This document shows, piece after piece, positions 54,713 through 63,999 of a DNA stretch of 64,000 bases. The translations under genes and the position numbers were made by a program. The stretch's first letter is position 1. Every line of letters starts with the position of its first letter. This stretch comes from Ignavibacteriota bacterium. Its GTDB lineage: Bacteria; Bacteroidota; Ignavibacteria; Kapaibacteriales; UBA2268. Under the pieces are notes generated by a model that was not told the DNA's origin, did not search any database, and saw only the letters and a program-made list of their open reading frames with translations. The stretch is taken from NCBI GenBank assembly GCA_019637995.1, contig JAHBUQ010000002.1:186001-250000 (forward strand), in the 5' to 3' direction.

Positions 54713-55773
54713 AGCTGCTGAAGCATTTTACGGGCTTTAGGAATATGATTTGAACCCGGATGATTTTTGATTAATGCCTGATAGTCGGCTTTTGCTTCGC
54801 TGATATTTCCTGATTTGAGATTTGCCTCTGCCTTTCTAATGCGGGCTGCATCCAAAAAAGGGCTGTCATTAAAGCTTAGTACTTTGTTTAAATAATCAAT
54901 AGACAAGTCATATTTATTGATAAAATAATAACTTTCCCCGAGATAGAAGTTAATTTCTGATTCCTGCTTTTTGCTGGTTTCCTGAGAGAGTGCTTTTTTA
55001 AGTGATTCTATTGCTTCGCTGTATTTTTTTGTGCTGTACAATTCTTTACCTTCATTGAATAAAGGATTTATTCCAATATTTACATCATCAGTTTTTGTTG
55101 CCACTTCATTCTTGATTTGCGCTTTGGGCGAACTTTTCTTTACTGAAGACTCATCGCTTTTAAGGAAAGTTTCTGAAATTGCTTTTTTCGTAATCATTGT
55201 ATTTTTAGGTTTGGTCTCAATCTTTTTATCAGCTACCTTTTCATCCGGCAAAAGTTCGAAGGAGCTTTGCTTTTTATCTTCATTCACCTTGATATTACCT
55301 GTAACAGGCAATCTCGTGCCTGCAGGGATGTAATCATCAACTGTTCCTTTAAGGTCATATATTAAATTTCTTATTTCGCGAATATCATCCTGCATTTGAG
55401 CTATGTCATTCTTAATCAATTCCTGACTTTTGCCAAGGTCCTGCATTTGTTCTCTTATAGTCGGGAGTCTGTCACCAACAATACCGGCAAGTTTGGAATA
55501 GTCCTTAGCCTCATTCTGAATTGCTTGAGGTTCGATAAATTCAGAATCATCAATCTTTTCATTAGAAATCATTTCTTTTGGTTCAGGCGATTCTATTGAG
55601 CCACTTTCATTGTTATCTTTTGTAATATCTTGTTTTGGATGATATAAATTATTCCCGCTCCTTATACTTCTGACCCCGGAGCAGGAGCTTATAATTAAAA
55701 TTGATACTATGAATAATATCAGCCATAAATTATTAGCAAAGTAGCCATTCTTATTTTGGACAATCTGCAACAT
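54709..55773 (-). CDS. CpoB/YbgF-like TPR lipoprotein
   Basis: A 354-residue lipoprotein: lipobox ISSC (Cys31), a Ser/Glu-rich spacer, a predicted coiled-coil (about 100-145; REQMQDLGKSQELIKNDIAQMQDDIREI), a second spacer and C-terminal TPRs (about 240-354; NEGKELYSTKKYSEAIESLKKAL, FYLGESYYFINKYDLSIDYL). Coiled coil followed by TPRs is the order of CpoB/YbgF, which links wall synthesis to the Tol system, although tol genes are not nearby. I start at the ATG at 55773 after AAGGAG; an upstream TTG is unlikely because it precedes that ribosome site. Confidence 0.72.
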   Translation of the reverse strand: MLQIVQNKNGYFANNLWLILFIVSILIISSCSGVRSIRSGNNLYHPKQDITKDNNESGSIESPEPKEMISNEKIDDSEFIEPQAIQNEAKDYSKLAGIVGDRLPTIREQMQDLGKSQELIKNDIAQMQDDIREIRNLIYDLKGTVDDYIPAGTRLPVTGNIKVNEDKKQSSFELLPDEKVADKKIETKPKNTMITKKAISETFLKSDESSVKKSSPKAQIKNEVATKTDDVNIGINPLFNEGKELYSTKKYSEAIESLKKALSQETSKKQESEINFYLGESYYFINKYDLSIDYLNKVLSFNDSPFLDAARIRKAEANLKSGNISEAKADYQALIKNHPGSNHIPKARKMLQQL

Positions 55774-56192
55774 ATTCAGGAACTCCTTTATTATCAATAC
55801 AATACAATAGATACAACTATCTCATAATTATATAATTGCAAATGATATGCCATACATTTACTTTGTCACATTTCTGTAAAAAAAATACAAATAAAAAATT
55901 CAAGAATGAACTCTTTTTGTATTGATATTATTGAATTACTTCTTATTTATTAATAGGAACCTACGAAAATTTTAAAATTATTTTTGAAATGACTTGATAG
56001 ATTACAAACCGTTTATATTACATCCTTAAATGATTCAATTAAATCATTTCATTTACATTAGTAAATGCTGTAAAGCAGAATAACTATTTTTCAAAAGTAA
56101 AAAAAACGGATTGTTTATAGAATAAGTATTGTAGCATAAAAAAGCCCCCGAAAAATTCAGGGGCTTGAAAAAAGTCAGTAAAAGGACACAGG
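55774..56192. other. Intergenic region, CpoB-like lipoprotein / repeat protein
   Basis: A 419-base AT-rich gap upstream of the CpoB-like gene and downstream of the repeat protein, both on the minus strand. Apart from the terminator at 56136-56165 and the ribosome site of the left gene I see no coding frame, RNA or repeat. An imperfect symmetry AAATGATTCAATTAAATCATTTCATTTAC-like lies near 56028-56060. Confidence 0.5.
56136..56165 (-). terminator. Terminator of the 1822-residue repeat protein gene
   Basis: On the minus strand AAGCCCC (56159-56165) pairs with GGGGGCTT (56141-56148) and runs into TTTTTTATG. It lies 27 bases past the stop codon. Confidence 0.85.
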
Positions 56193-59100
56193 TTATTTTA
56201 CAACTTGCATCTTACCATGAAGAATGTCGCTGCCGGTTTCAATTACGTATATGTAAGTTCCGGAAGAGACTGGAGAACCACTTGAATTATTGACATTCCA
56301 TTGAATTTGGTATTCGCCGGCGGCTTTAAATTCATTAGTAAGTTCTGAAATCATATTACCGAACATATCAGTGATATAAATTCTCACATTTGTAGCTTCG
56401 CTAATTGAATAGTTAATAGTCGCATTATCAGTAACAGGATTTGGATAGTGGTTTGAACCAGACCAAACATTGTCAGTACCAACAATTTGCTTATTAAGGT
56501 TATTACCATCCCAAGTGAAAGTATAGTTAGGTGTTGAACCAACATTCTGTTCTTTTTCCTTAGACATGGAATTGTAATTAACTTTAACTTTAACGTTTAC
56601 AGGCAATAACTCTTCACCGCTGTTATTTAATGCGGAGTATGAACCCCAACCATAACGATATTGCCAACTGTCTGCAGTAAGGTTACCACTTTGTGAATCT
56701 TGAAGTTCAGCAGTTACATTTACAGTAGCAAAGTCGAACTGACAATTGTTTCCTACATTTTGTTCTTTTTCTACATCAGCACCTTTGTAAGATACTTTAA
56801 CTTTTACAGCTACAGGAAGTATTTCTTCGCCACTATTATTTAATGATGAATATGAACCCCAACCATATCTGTATTGCCAGTTGTCTGCTGTTAGAGCATC
56901 ACCTTCTGAATCATTTAAGTTAGCAGTTACATTTACAGTAGCAAAGTCGAACTGACTATTGTTTCCTACATTTTGTTCTTTTTCTACATCAGCACCTTTA
57001 TAAGATACTTTCACTTTTACAGCTACAGGAAGTATTTCTTCGCCACTATTATTCAATGATGAATATGAACCCCAACCATATCTGTATTGCCAGTTGTCTG
57101 CTGTTAAGTTACCATTATCAGAATCTTTAAGTACTGCAGTTACATTTACAGTAGCAAAGTCGAACTGACTATTGTTTCCTACATTTTGTTCTTTTTCTAC
57201 ATCAGCACCTTTATAAGATACTTTAACTTTTACAGCTACAGGAAGTATTTCTTCGCCACTATTATTCAATGATGAATATGAACCCCAACCATATCTGTAT
57301 TGCCAGTTGTCTGCTGTTAAGTTACCATTATCAGAATCTTTAAGTACTGCAGTTACATTTACAGTATTAAACATAACTAAAGGATTTGTTGAAATATTCT
57401 GTTCTTTTTCAACAGAAGCCCCTTTATAGGTTACTTTAAATTTAACTGAGTTAGCAGAATTATCAACCAAATAAGCTGAAATTCCGGAAGAATTAGTGTT
57501 TAACATTGAAGAGTAAGCACCCCAGCCGTATCTGTAAGATACTTCAGCACCTTCGATTGGTTGATTGTTGCTGTTTACCAATTTCACAAAAGCAGCTTTC
57601 TTGTTGAATTCGCAGCCCTCTATATCTAAGAATGTTACGATTCCATCAAATTTGAATTGGTAATTACCCGGAAGTAACCACATAGATGGTTTATCGAATG
57701 TTTTCCAGCCACCTGCCGGAACAAATACAATAGAACCAGGATAGTTGAGTGTGACATTTACGGCTTCATATAAAAGTTCGTTTGTTCCAGCACTAACAAC
57801 AGGGAATTTTTCCATTGATCTGTCATTTAATGTCATTCTGAATTTGTATGCATTGTCGCGTGGGAATAACTGAACATCATAATAACCATTTGTACCAGTA
57901 TAACCATGATGAACCCAAGTTCCGCCACCTTGGTCAACTTTTCCACCAGGAGATTCGAGAATATAATTGCCATTACAATCAGTCAGTTTAATTCTAAGCA
58001 ATGCTGTTTGCCAAGTGTAATTGGATGCAGCAAGTTGAGATAAGTTCTGTTCGATTCCACCTTGATTGTAAGATAGGGATATTTTAGTAAATCCGGGGTC
58101 AATATTGAATAATATTTGTCCGTTTGCATCGGTAGTTGCATTGAAAGCTGTCAACCATGAACCACCCTTGGCTGGTTTTATGTTAACAGTAGCACCAGCA
58201 AGTCCTGCACCAGTATGGTCTAGTAAAGTTATATATCCGGTACCCATTTCACATCCTTCAATAGTAAGAGTTTTCTGAGTTGAACCAAATCTTACATTGT
58301 AATTACCGGGTAGTAAATATACGAATGGGTCAGAATAGTCACGCCAAGTATTTGTATAATATTTAACAGCGAGACCTGAAGCAAATTTTACCTTTGTTAT
58401 TTCAAAATCAACATTGCTACCGGCTGATGCAACGTTGTGCCATTTTTCAACAGATCTTCCATTATAAGTCATACGGAATTTGTAGTTAAGTGGCAAAAGT
58501 TCCATCGAAGTAAGTCCTGATGCATCTGTAGTACCACTTCCGAAAGTTCTCCAAGAACCTGCATAATACTTAACATCACCATCAGAAATTCCGCCATCTT
58601 TACAATTCTCTAATTTCACAATGACATTTGCAGTTTGGAATAACACATCAGAATTTCCACCTGCAGTATTTTGCCATTTCTCTTCAACTCCACCTTTGTA
58701 ATTCATTCGGAATTTGTAGTTTAATGGCAATAATTCCATATTTGCATTACCTGATGCATCAAGAGTGCCTGAACCAAATGTTCTCCATGAGCCGGCATAA
58801 TACATGACTGCACCCAACTCATCAGTAATAGCATTATTACTACTATTAACCAAATTAACATTAACAAGTTGAGTTGCGAATGTTACTAAAGTGTTTGCTG
58901 ATGCAGTATTTTGCCATTTTTCTTCAACACCACCCGAGTAAGACATACGGAATTTATAGTTCAGTGGTAGCAATTCTTCCGTTGCTTTACCATTTGCATC
59001 AAGAGTACCGGTGCCAAATGTTTTCCAGCTACCTGCATAATACATAACAGTACCCAGCTGATCAGTAATAGCAGCATTTGAGCTATTTTTGAGCTCTACA

Positions 59101-61661
59101 GTAACTTCCTGAGTTTGGAAAGTCACAATGTGTGTATTTTCATCAGCATCAACTATTTTATGCCAAAACTCCTGAACTCCACCTTTGTAAGTCATTCTCC
59201 ACTTGTAATTACCTTCTAAAAAGTAATTTTTTTGAGCAACACCATCATTATCAGTTGTGCCAAAGTCTTTCCAACTTCCTGCATAGTATTTAACATCACC
59301 GCCTTCAAGACCATTTCCTTCACTGTCAAGCAATTTAACTGTTACTATAGGATTAACAGCTTCAAACTTCACTAAATTACCAGCAGAAGCAATATTATGC
59401 CATTTTTCATTATTCTGCCCATCATAAGTCATACGGAATTTGTGATTGACAGGAAGCATTTCTACTTTTGTATTGCCTGATTCCCAATCTCCATCACCAG
59501 TAGTTCCTAAATCCTTCCAGCTATTAGTATAATACTTAACTACTCCACCATTAATTCCATTATCGGTTGACTTTGTTGCAAGTCTAATTGTAACTAATTC
59601 TGTATTGAAAACAACTTCATTATCATTACCAACATCTTGCCATTTTTCTTGAGTAGCACCATCATAAGTAATTCGGAATTTGTGATTAACAGGAAGTAAT
59701 TCCATTGATGTTGTGGTTGAGCCACTTCCGAAATCATACCAAGCGTTTGAATAGAACTTAGCTCCACCTATGAGTTCAGTATTTGTGGAAGATAACAATT
59801 TGAAAGTAACGGGAACTGTTGTGAACAAAACATTAGGGTCATTACCAACATTTTGCCATTTTTCAAGAGTTGCACCATTTAATGTAAATCTGAATTTGTG
59901 ATTAACAGGTAACAATTCAAGCGTTTCAGGTGTTGTACCGCCACCGAAGTCGTACCACGCATTTGAATAATATTTTGCAGCTCCGCTTAAAGATTCATCT
60001 GTGGAAGTTTTTGCGTTGAAAGACACGAGTACAGTGTTGAAAATTACTTGATTATCAGTACCAACATTCTGCCATTTTTCAAGAGTTGCACCATTGTAAG
60101 TAACTCTGAACTTATGATTTACAGGAAGTAATTGCATAGAACTTGTTGTAGAACCTGAACCAAAATTGTACCATGCATTAGAATAGAATTTAGCTCCACC
60201 TTCGAGTTCAGTATTTGTGGAAGATAACAATTTGAAAGTGGTATTAGTTGTTTGGAATTGAGCAACAGGATTAGTTTTAATATTCTGCCAGAATTCCTGA
60301 GTAGCACCTTCCCATCTCATTCTAAACTTCAGGTTACCTTTATCGCCATCCACATTTAGGAACACCAAACCATTTGTGTTAGTAGTTCCGGCATTTTTCC
60401 ATGAATTATCATAATACTGAGCAATACCGCCTTCTAAGCCTTGTCCATCGCTATCAACTAATTTTACTGCGAATGCTGACGTTGTTTGGCTACAAACTTC
60501 TTCAATAGTGATAGGCATATAATTATTACCGGGAGTTCTAAAGTTAAAATTATATGTTCCGGGCAATAGCTCCATACTTGGTTTGTTAAAAAACTTACTA
60601 TCGCCATTTCCACCGTAAGAAATTGAGTTAGCCCAATTTAAAGTCACTTTTGTAGTTTTCCAAGTCAATGTTGTGTTAGAATTAGGAATTCCCACGTTCA
60701 ATTTAGTTTGTGCAGTTGCTTGATAATGCATTTCAAATGAAAATACACCTGGGAACATTTCTGCTTGTGTTACTCCATCATTATTTGTAACACCACCCGG
60801 GAACCATGAAGTAGAATAGTTAGAACCTTTACCGTATCTTGGATTTCCACCACTTAATGCTTGTCCGTCGCAAGTTTCAAGTTTGAGAGTTACTAAATTA
60901 GTTTTAAATAGGTAATAAGAATCACTTGCCGGATTTTTTGGTCCTTGAATAGCTGAAGAATTGTTGATATTTGCTTCATAAGCAAGAGAGCTTGGCTTGC
61001 CATCTCTCAAATCCATCAATAAACCGTTAGAGTTTGTACTTCCTGCTACGTGCCATTGTGTCGGATTGGTAGTTCCACCTCTGAAGGATACACCCGAAAG
61101 TGCGGAACCATCATTTGCATCAACTTTCAAAATAGCAATAGTTTTCTCTATGCTTGTTTTGCCTTCATAGTTTATATCAAAAACATAATTCCTGACATCA
61201 TTCCAAGCATATCCGGTTTGTATCTGCATCAGATTACCATAAAAGTCAAATGGGAATAATTCTCTATCATTCCATTCACCATCAGTTTTACCGAAGCTTG
61301 TCCAACTACCCGAAGTCCTGAAGTTTAAATAACCACCAGAAAAATGAAATTTTACGCTTGTTGTTTTAAATTCAAATGTATTTCCATCTTCTAAAGATGT
61401 AAATATTTCGCGTCTTGTACTAGTCCCATTGTAGTGTGCAAATAGTGTATGTGATTTACCGGTTTCCAAACTTATTGTTGCACCTGCATTGTACTCACCG
61501 ACATAGTTTGGTCCTTTGAATACTTTGTATTTAGCACCGCTTAATGCATTTCCTTGACTATCATAAATATTGACTGTCAGGTCGCCTGCTAAGGCTGTTA
61601 TGGTACTAAGTACCAGAATCAGAGCCATTAATACTAACCTTGTTATTGTAAGGTTTTTCAT
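56193..61661 (-). CDS. Giant T9SS-exported repeat protein
   Basis: An 1822-residue secreted protein: signal peptide, about 22 repeats of 70-85 residues and a C-terminal T9SS type A sorting domain (YPNPVTDNATINYSI, DMFGNMISEL, GTYIYVIE, HGKMQVVK). The standard repeat has a strand like VTVKLLDSEG, a GGDVKYYAGSWKDFGT loop, a LLPLNYKFRMTYNG strand and an EKWQN turn, recalling Cna-B/carboxypeptidase-regulatory beta-sandwiches. Three shorter units (LLPGTYNFNF, LLPGNYNVRF, LLPGNYQFKF) break the array. The last four repeats are nearly identical. I start at the ATG at 61661 with GGAG nine bases upstream; the longer frame adds 22 unlikely residues. Probably a surface fibre, adhesin or matrix protein; no enzymatic motif seen. 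Confidence 0.85.
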   Translation of the reverse strand: MKNLTITRLVLMALILVLSTITALAGDLTVNIYDSQGNALSGAKYKVFKGPNYVGEYNAGATISLETGKSHTLFAHYNGTSTRREIFTSLEDGNTFEFKTTSVKFHFSGGYLNFRTSGSWTSFGKTDGEWNDRELFPFDFYGNLMQIQTGYAWNDVRNYVFDINYEGKTSIEKTIAILKVDANDGSALSGVSFRGGTTNPTQWHVAGSTNSNGLLMDLRDGKPSSLAYEANINNSSAIQGPKNPASDSYYLFKTNLVTLKLETCDGQALSGGNPRYGKGSNYSTSWFPGGVTNNDGVTQAEMFPGVFSFEMHYQATAQTKLNVGIPNSNTTLTWKTTKVTLNWANSISYGGNGDSKFFNKPSMELLPGTYNFNFRTPGNNYMPITIEEVCSQTTSAFAVKLVDSDGQGLEGGIAQYYDNSWKNAGTTNTNGLVFLNVDGDKGNLKFRMRWEGATQEFWQNIKTNPVAQFQTTNTTFKLLSSTNTELEGGAKFYSNAWYNFGSGSTTSSMQLLPVNHKFRVTYNGATLEKWQNVGTDNQVIFNTVLVSFNAKTSTDESLSGAAKYYSNAWYDFGGGTTPETLELLPVNHKFRFTLNGATLEKWQNVGNDPNVLFTTVPVTFKLLSSTNTELIGGAKFYSNAWYDFGSGSTTTSMELLPVNHKFRITYDGATQEKWQDVGNDNEVVFNTELVTIRLATKSTDNGINGGVVKYYTNSWKDLGTTGDGDWESGNTKVEMLPVNHKFRMTYDGQNNEKWHNIASAGNLVKFEAVNPIVTVKLLDSEGNGLEGGDVKYYAGSWKDFGTTDNDGVAQKNYFLEGNYKWRMTYKGGVQEFWHKIVDADENTHIVTFQTQEVTVELKNSSNAAITDQLGTVMYYAGSWKTFGTGTLDANGKATEELLPLNYKFRMSYSGGVEEKWQNTASANTLVTFATQLVNVNLVNSSNNAITDELGAVMYYAGSWRTFGSGTLDASGNANMELLPLNYKFRMNYKGGVEEKWQNTAGGNSDVLFQTANVIVKLENCKDGGISDGDVKYYAGSWRTFGSGTTDASGLTSMELLPLNYKFRMTYNGRSVEKWHNVASAGSNVDFEITKVKFASGLAVKYYTNTWRDYSDPFVYLLPGNYNVRFGSTQKTLTIEGCEMGTGYITLLDHTGAGLAGATVNIKPAKGGSWLTAFNATTDANGQILFNIDPGFTKISLSYNQGGIEQNLSQLAASNYTWQTALLRIKLTDCNGNYILESPGGKVDQGGGTWVHHGYTGTNGYYDVQLFPRDNAYKFRMTLNDRSMEKFPVVSAGTNELLYEAVNVTLNYPGSIVFVPAGGWKTFDKPSMWLLPGNYQFKFDGIVTFLDIEGCEFNKKAAFVKLVNSNNQPIEGAEVSYRYGWGAYSSMLNTNSSGISAYLVDNSANSVKFKVTYKGASVEKEQNISTNPLVMFNTVNVTAVLKDSDNGNLTADNWQYRYGWGSYSSLNNSGEEILPVAVKVKVSYKGADVEKEQNVGNNSQFDFATVNVTAVLKDSDNGNLTADNWQYRYGWGSYSSLNNSGEEILPVAVKVKVSYKGADVEKEQNVGNNSQFDFATVNVTANLNDSEGDALTADNWQYRYGWGSYSSLNNSGEEILPVAVKVKVSYKGADVEKEQNVGNNCQFDFATVNVTAELQDSQSGNLTADSWQYRYGWGSYSALNNSGEELLPVNVKVKVNYNSMSKEKEQNVGSTPNYTFTWDGNNLNKQIVGTDNVWSGSNHYPNPVTDNATINYSISEATNVRIYITDMFGNMISELTNEFKAAGEYQIQWNVNNSSGSPVSSGTYIYVIETGSDILHGKMQVVK
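56511..57362 (-). repeat. Four tandem 213-bp coding repeats
   Basis: Copies at 57362-57150, 57149-56937, 56936-56724 and 56723-56511 each encode 71 residues beginning VNVTA and containing YRYGWGSYS. The 213-base period is exact. The first two copies differ at only one base that I can find (TTTAAC versus TTTCAC); the last is the most diverged. Confidence 0.95.
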
Positions 61662-61850
61662 AACAGTAACTCCTATATAAATTAATAAAAAAGAATAATT
61701 CAAACTTTGAAATGTAAAAGTAAACATATCTGTAATTTCTCACAATACCTAACAATACGTATTTTGCATTTTACGTGTTTCTACGTAGTATCGGAATACT
61801 ACATCAGTAACTATCATAATATTATATAACATAGTTAATTTCAACAATTT

Positions 61851-61887
61851 TAAAATAAAAAAAGCCCCAGATAAAATCAAGGGCTTT
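61851..61887 (-). terminator. Terminator of the right-edge gene
   Basis: On the minus strand AAAGCCC (61881-61887) pairs with GGGCTTT (61861-61867), then TTTTATTTTA. It is 28 bases past the stop of the gene at 61915. Confidence 0.75.
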
Positions 61888-61914
61888 AAAGAAAATTTGT
61901 TAATCTCTTAATAG

Positions 61915-63999
61915 CTAGAAACTAACACGAATTCCAGGACCTATCAAAAAGAAAAAACTTCCTTCCTGAAGGTAATAACCAAAACCTCCGTACAAAGGAA
62001 AACTTATCCGGTTTGTACCTTTTATAGGGTATAAAGAAGTTATGAGAATCAGACCTAAGTCTCTTTCGGCATTTGGACTGAAGTTAAATGCATTCTGTGC
62101 AAGGAATCCTACACCGGCTTTAATCGGCAATAGCTGCTGAATTTCATTATCACGATAGAAGCTGAACTGTGCCACCATCGCAAAACTTATACCTGTAAGG
62201 AATGGCGCCAGCTTCTGATTATCACCAATTTTTTGTATGAAAAGTCCGGCAGGAATTGATAAATCCACATCGAAGCTAGTTCTTTTCTTGTGATAAATTA
62301 CAATTCTCTGAAGAAAACCTTCGCTTGTATAAGATGAGGCAGTATGCTCAACAATCAATTCGATTTTGCCCCATTCACCGAGACTGTATGTTTTTTTGGA
62401 CAGAAAATTATTAACTAAAATATCCGCCAGTCTGCAGCCTGACTGAGAGTAATAGTTATGACGCGGCGATTCTTCTCCCGGACAAATAGTAAATGTTCCG
62501 ATATTGCCGGTTTCAATCAAATTACCATTTTTGTCTTCGAGGCGTGCTCTAATCTGAACAATCTGCTTACCGTAAAGCACTTCACCTCTATCTATCAGGT
62601 CGCGGTCGAATGAGATTACGATATCCTTAACAGTTCCTGAATACAGTACCGGCTGATTTATCAAACTCAAAGGGACTTTCCCTTCTCCATAATCAATATT
62701 TATAAAATCGAATTTCCTTGGTTTTTGATGCTCGGCAACTGTAAGCACTATCCCTGTATTTTTGCCGCCTTCGACAATATTAAGTGTTCGCTTATTTGCA
62801 TTAATCGGCAACCGCAATTTATAATTATGAACAATATCGGTTTGCAATGCAGAATCTGTTGTGAGATTAACCATTTCCTCGAAATAGAATTTCGAATGTT
62901 TAAGGCTGCGACCTTCAATTTTTAAATCTATGGTTTCACCCGGTTTAATATTCAAATTTCCCGACCATTCAGTTCCGTTTCTCAGGATTGAAACCCGCTC
63001 TATTGCAGGCATTGGAATTATATCAATATTTGTAACAAACATTGATTGGTCGCCATCTTTAATAAATAAATATCCATCTGAAACTTTGTGATTATTATAT
63101 GCTCTGAAATCACAAAGGATCTTGTCATTTGTCAGGCGTCTGATAGTGAAAAGCTCTGCTATTAGCGGGCTCCCCACTTCTTCGGAAGCTTCAATTCTGT
63201 AAGTTTTGCCTATTAATAGTCTGCCGTTATTTTCGAGATGTATTCTTTCGCCTTTGATATTTTCAGGTTCCCGGATTATTTGTCGCTCATCAATTCTCAA
63301 AAATATATGACGGCTATTCTGGACTTTGAAATGCTTACTGATTGGTTCGAGACTGTAAACAGAATTATTGCCATAATCTAAAAATGGGCGCTTTGTTTCA
63401 AAAACAATTTCAAATGTCTGATTTCCAATAGCTTTCGGCTCTATAAAAATTTGACCCGTACGTCCGGTTCGAACTAACCGGTAATTGAATTTATCGGCAG
63501 ATTTCCACATCCCATCAAGCACAAGATTTTCAATATTATTTGATATAATTTCGAATTGCCTTGATTCGCCTAAATATAATTCCTCAGATTTAGGATAGAA
63601 ATTCACTTCAGTTTGAGTATAAGGAAACAGTGGTAGCTCCAGATTTTTATAATTGCCTGTTTCTTCGAAAAGTGTAAATGTCAGATTTAGAAAATCTGAT
63701 TCAGATAAGTTTTTGAATCGTATTCTAAATCTGTGGAAGTCATTATTAATAAGCTCCAATGAATCAAGAATATCAAAATCTGATGATGAATTCAAACTAA
63801 TGCTATGCTTCTGATTCCTAAGTCTAAGCTCACCGCGGACGATTTGCTCATTTGATGAATATTCGAAAGTAAGACTGTTTTGGTTATTAAATTTTACTAT
63901 ATTATGCTCAGAATCAAATATTTTATCACCTGAATACAGCTTAATATTTTGAATATACTGATTAAAAAATTGCAAATTATTACCATAACTCACTTGAGA
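61915..63999 (-). CDS. C-terminal part of a secreted/outer-membrane protein (cut by window edge)
   Basis: The frame stays open to the right edge (in frame to 63999) and the first in-frame GTG at 63993 has no signal peptide after it, so the gene very likely begins outside the window. About 694 residues are visible. The first part looks like successive Ig-like beta domains (NSLTFEYSSNEQIVRGELRL, SEELYLGESRQFEIISNN). The last 150 residues read as amphipathic strands ending GPGIRVSF with a terminal Phe, compatible with a membrane barrel or an OmpA-like barrel piece. I do not recognise the family. It is upstream of the repeat protein but separated by its own terminator. Confidence 0.6.
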   Translation of the reverse strand, partial: SQVSYGNNLQFFNQYIQNIKLYSGDKIFDSEHNIVKFNNQNSLTFEYSSNEQIVRGELRLRNQKHSISLNSSSDFDILDSLELINNDFHRFRIRFKNLSESDFLNLTFTLFEETGNYKNLELPLFPYTQTEVNFYPKSEELYLGESRQFEIISNNIENLVLDGMWKSADKFNYRLVRTGRTGQIFIEPKAIGNQTFEIVFETKRPFLDYGNNSVYSLEPISKHFKVQNSRHIFLRIDERQIIREPENIKGERIHLENNGRLLIGKTYRIEASEEVGSPLIAELFTIRRLTNDKILCDFRAYNNHKVSDGYLFIKDGDQSMFVTNIDIIPMPAIERVSILRNGTEWSGNLNIKPGETIDLKIEGRSLKHSKFYFEEMVNLTTDSALQTDIVHNYKLRLPINANKRTLNIVEGGKNTGIVLTVAEHQKPRKFDFINIDYGEGKVPLSLINQPVLYSGTVKDIVISFDRDLIDRGEVLYGKQIVQIRARLEDKNGNLIETGNIGTFTICPGEESPRHNYYSQSGCRLADILVNNFLSKKTYSLGEWGKIELIVEHTASSYTSEGFLQRIVIYHKKRTSFDVDLSIPAGLFIQKIGDNQKLAPFLTGISFAMVAQFSFYRDNEIQQLLPIKAGVGFLAQNAFNFSPNAERDLGLILITSLYPIKGTNRISFPLYGGFGYYLQEGSFFFLIGPGIRVSF

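Noticed and set aside
56511..57362. A CRISPR-like or non-coding satellite array
   Set aside because: The 213-base period is a multiple of three, the frame is open throughout and the units encode a folded 71-residue repeat; there are no spacers.
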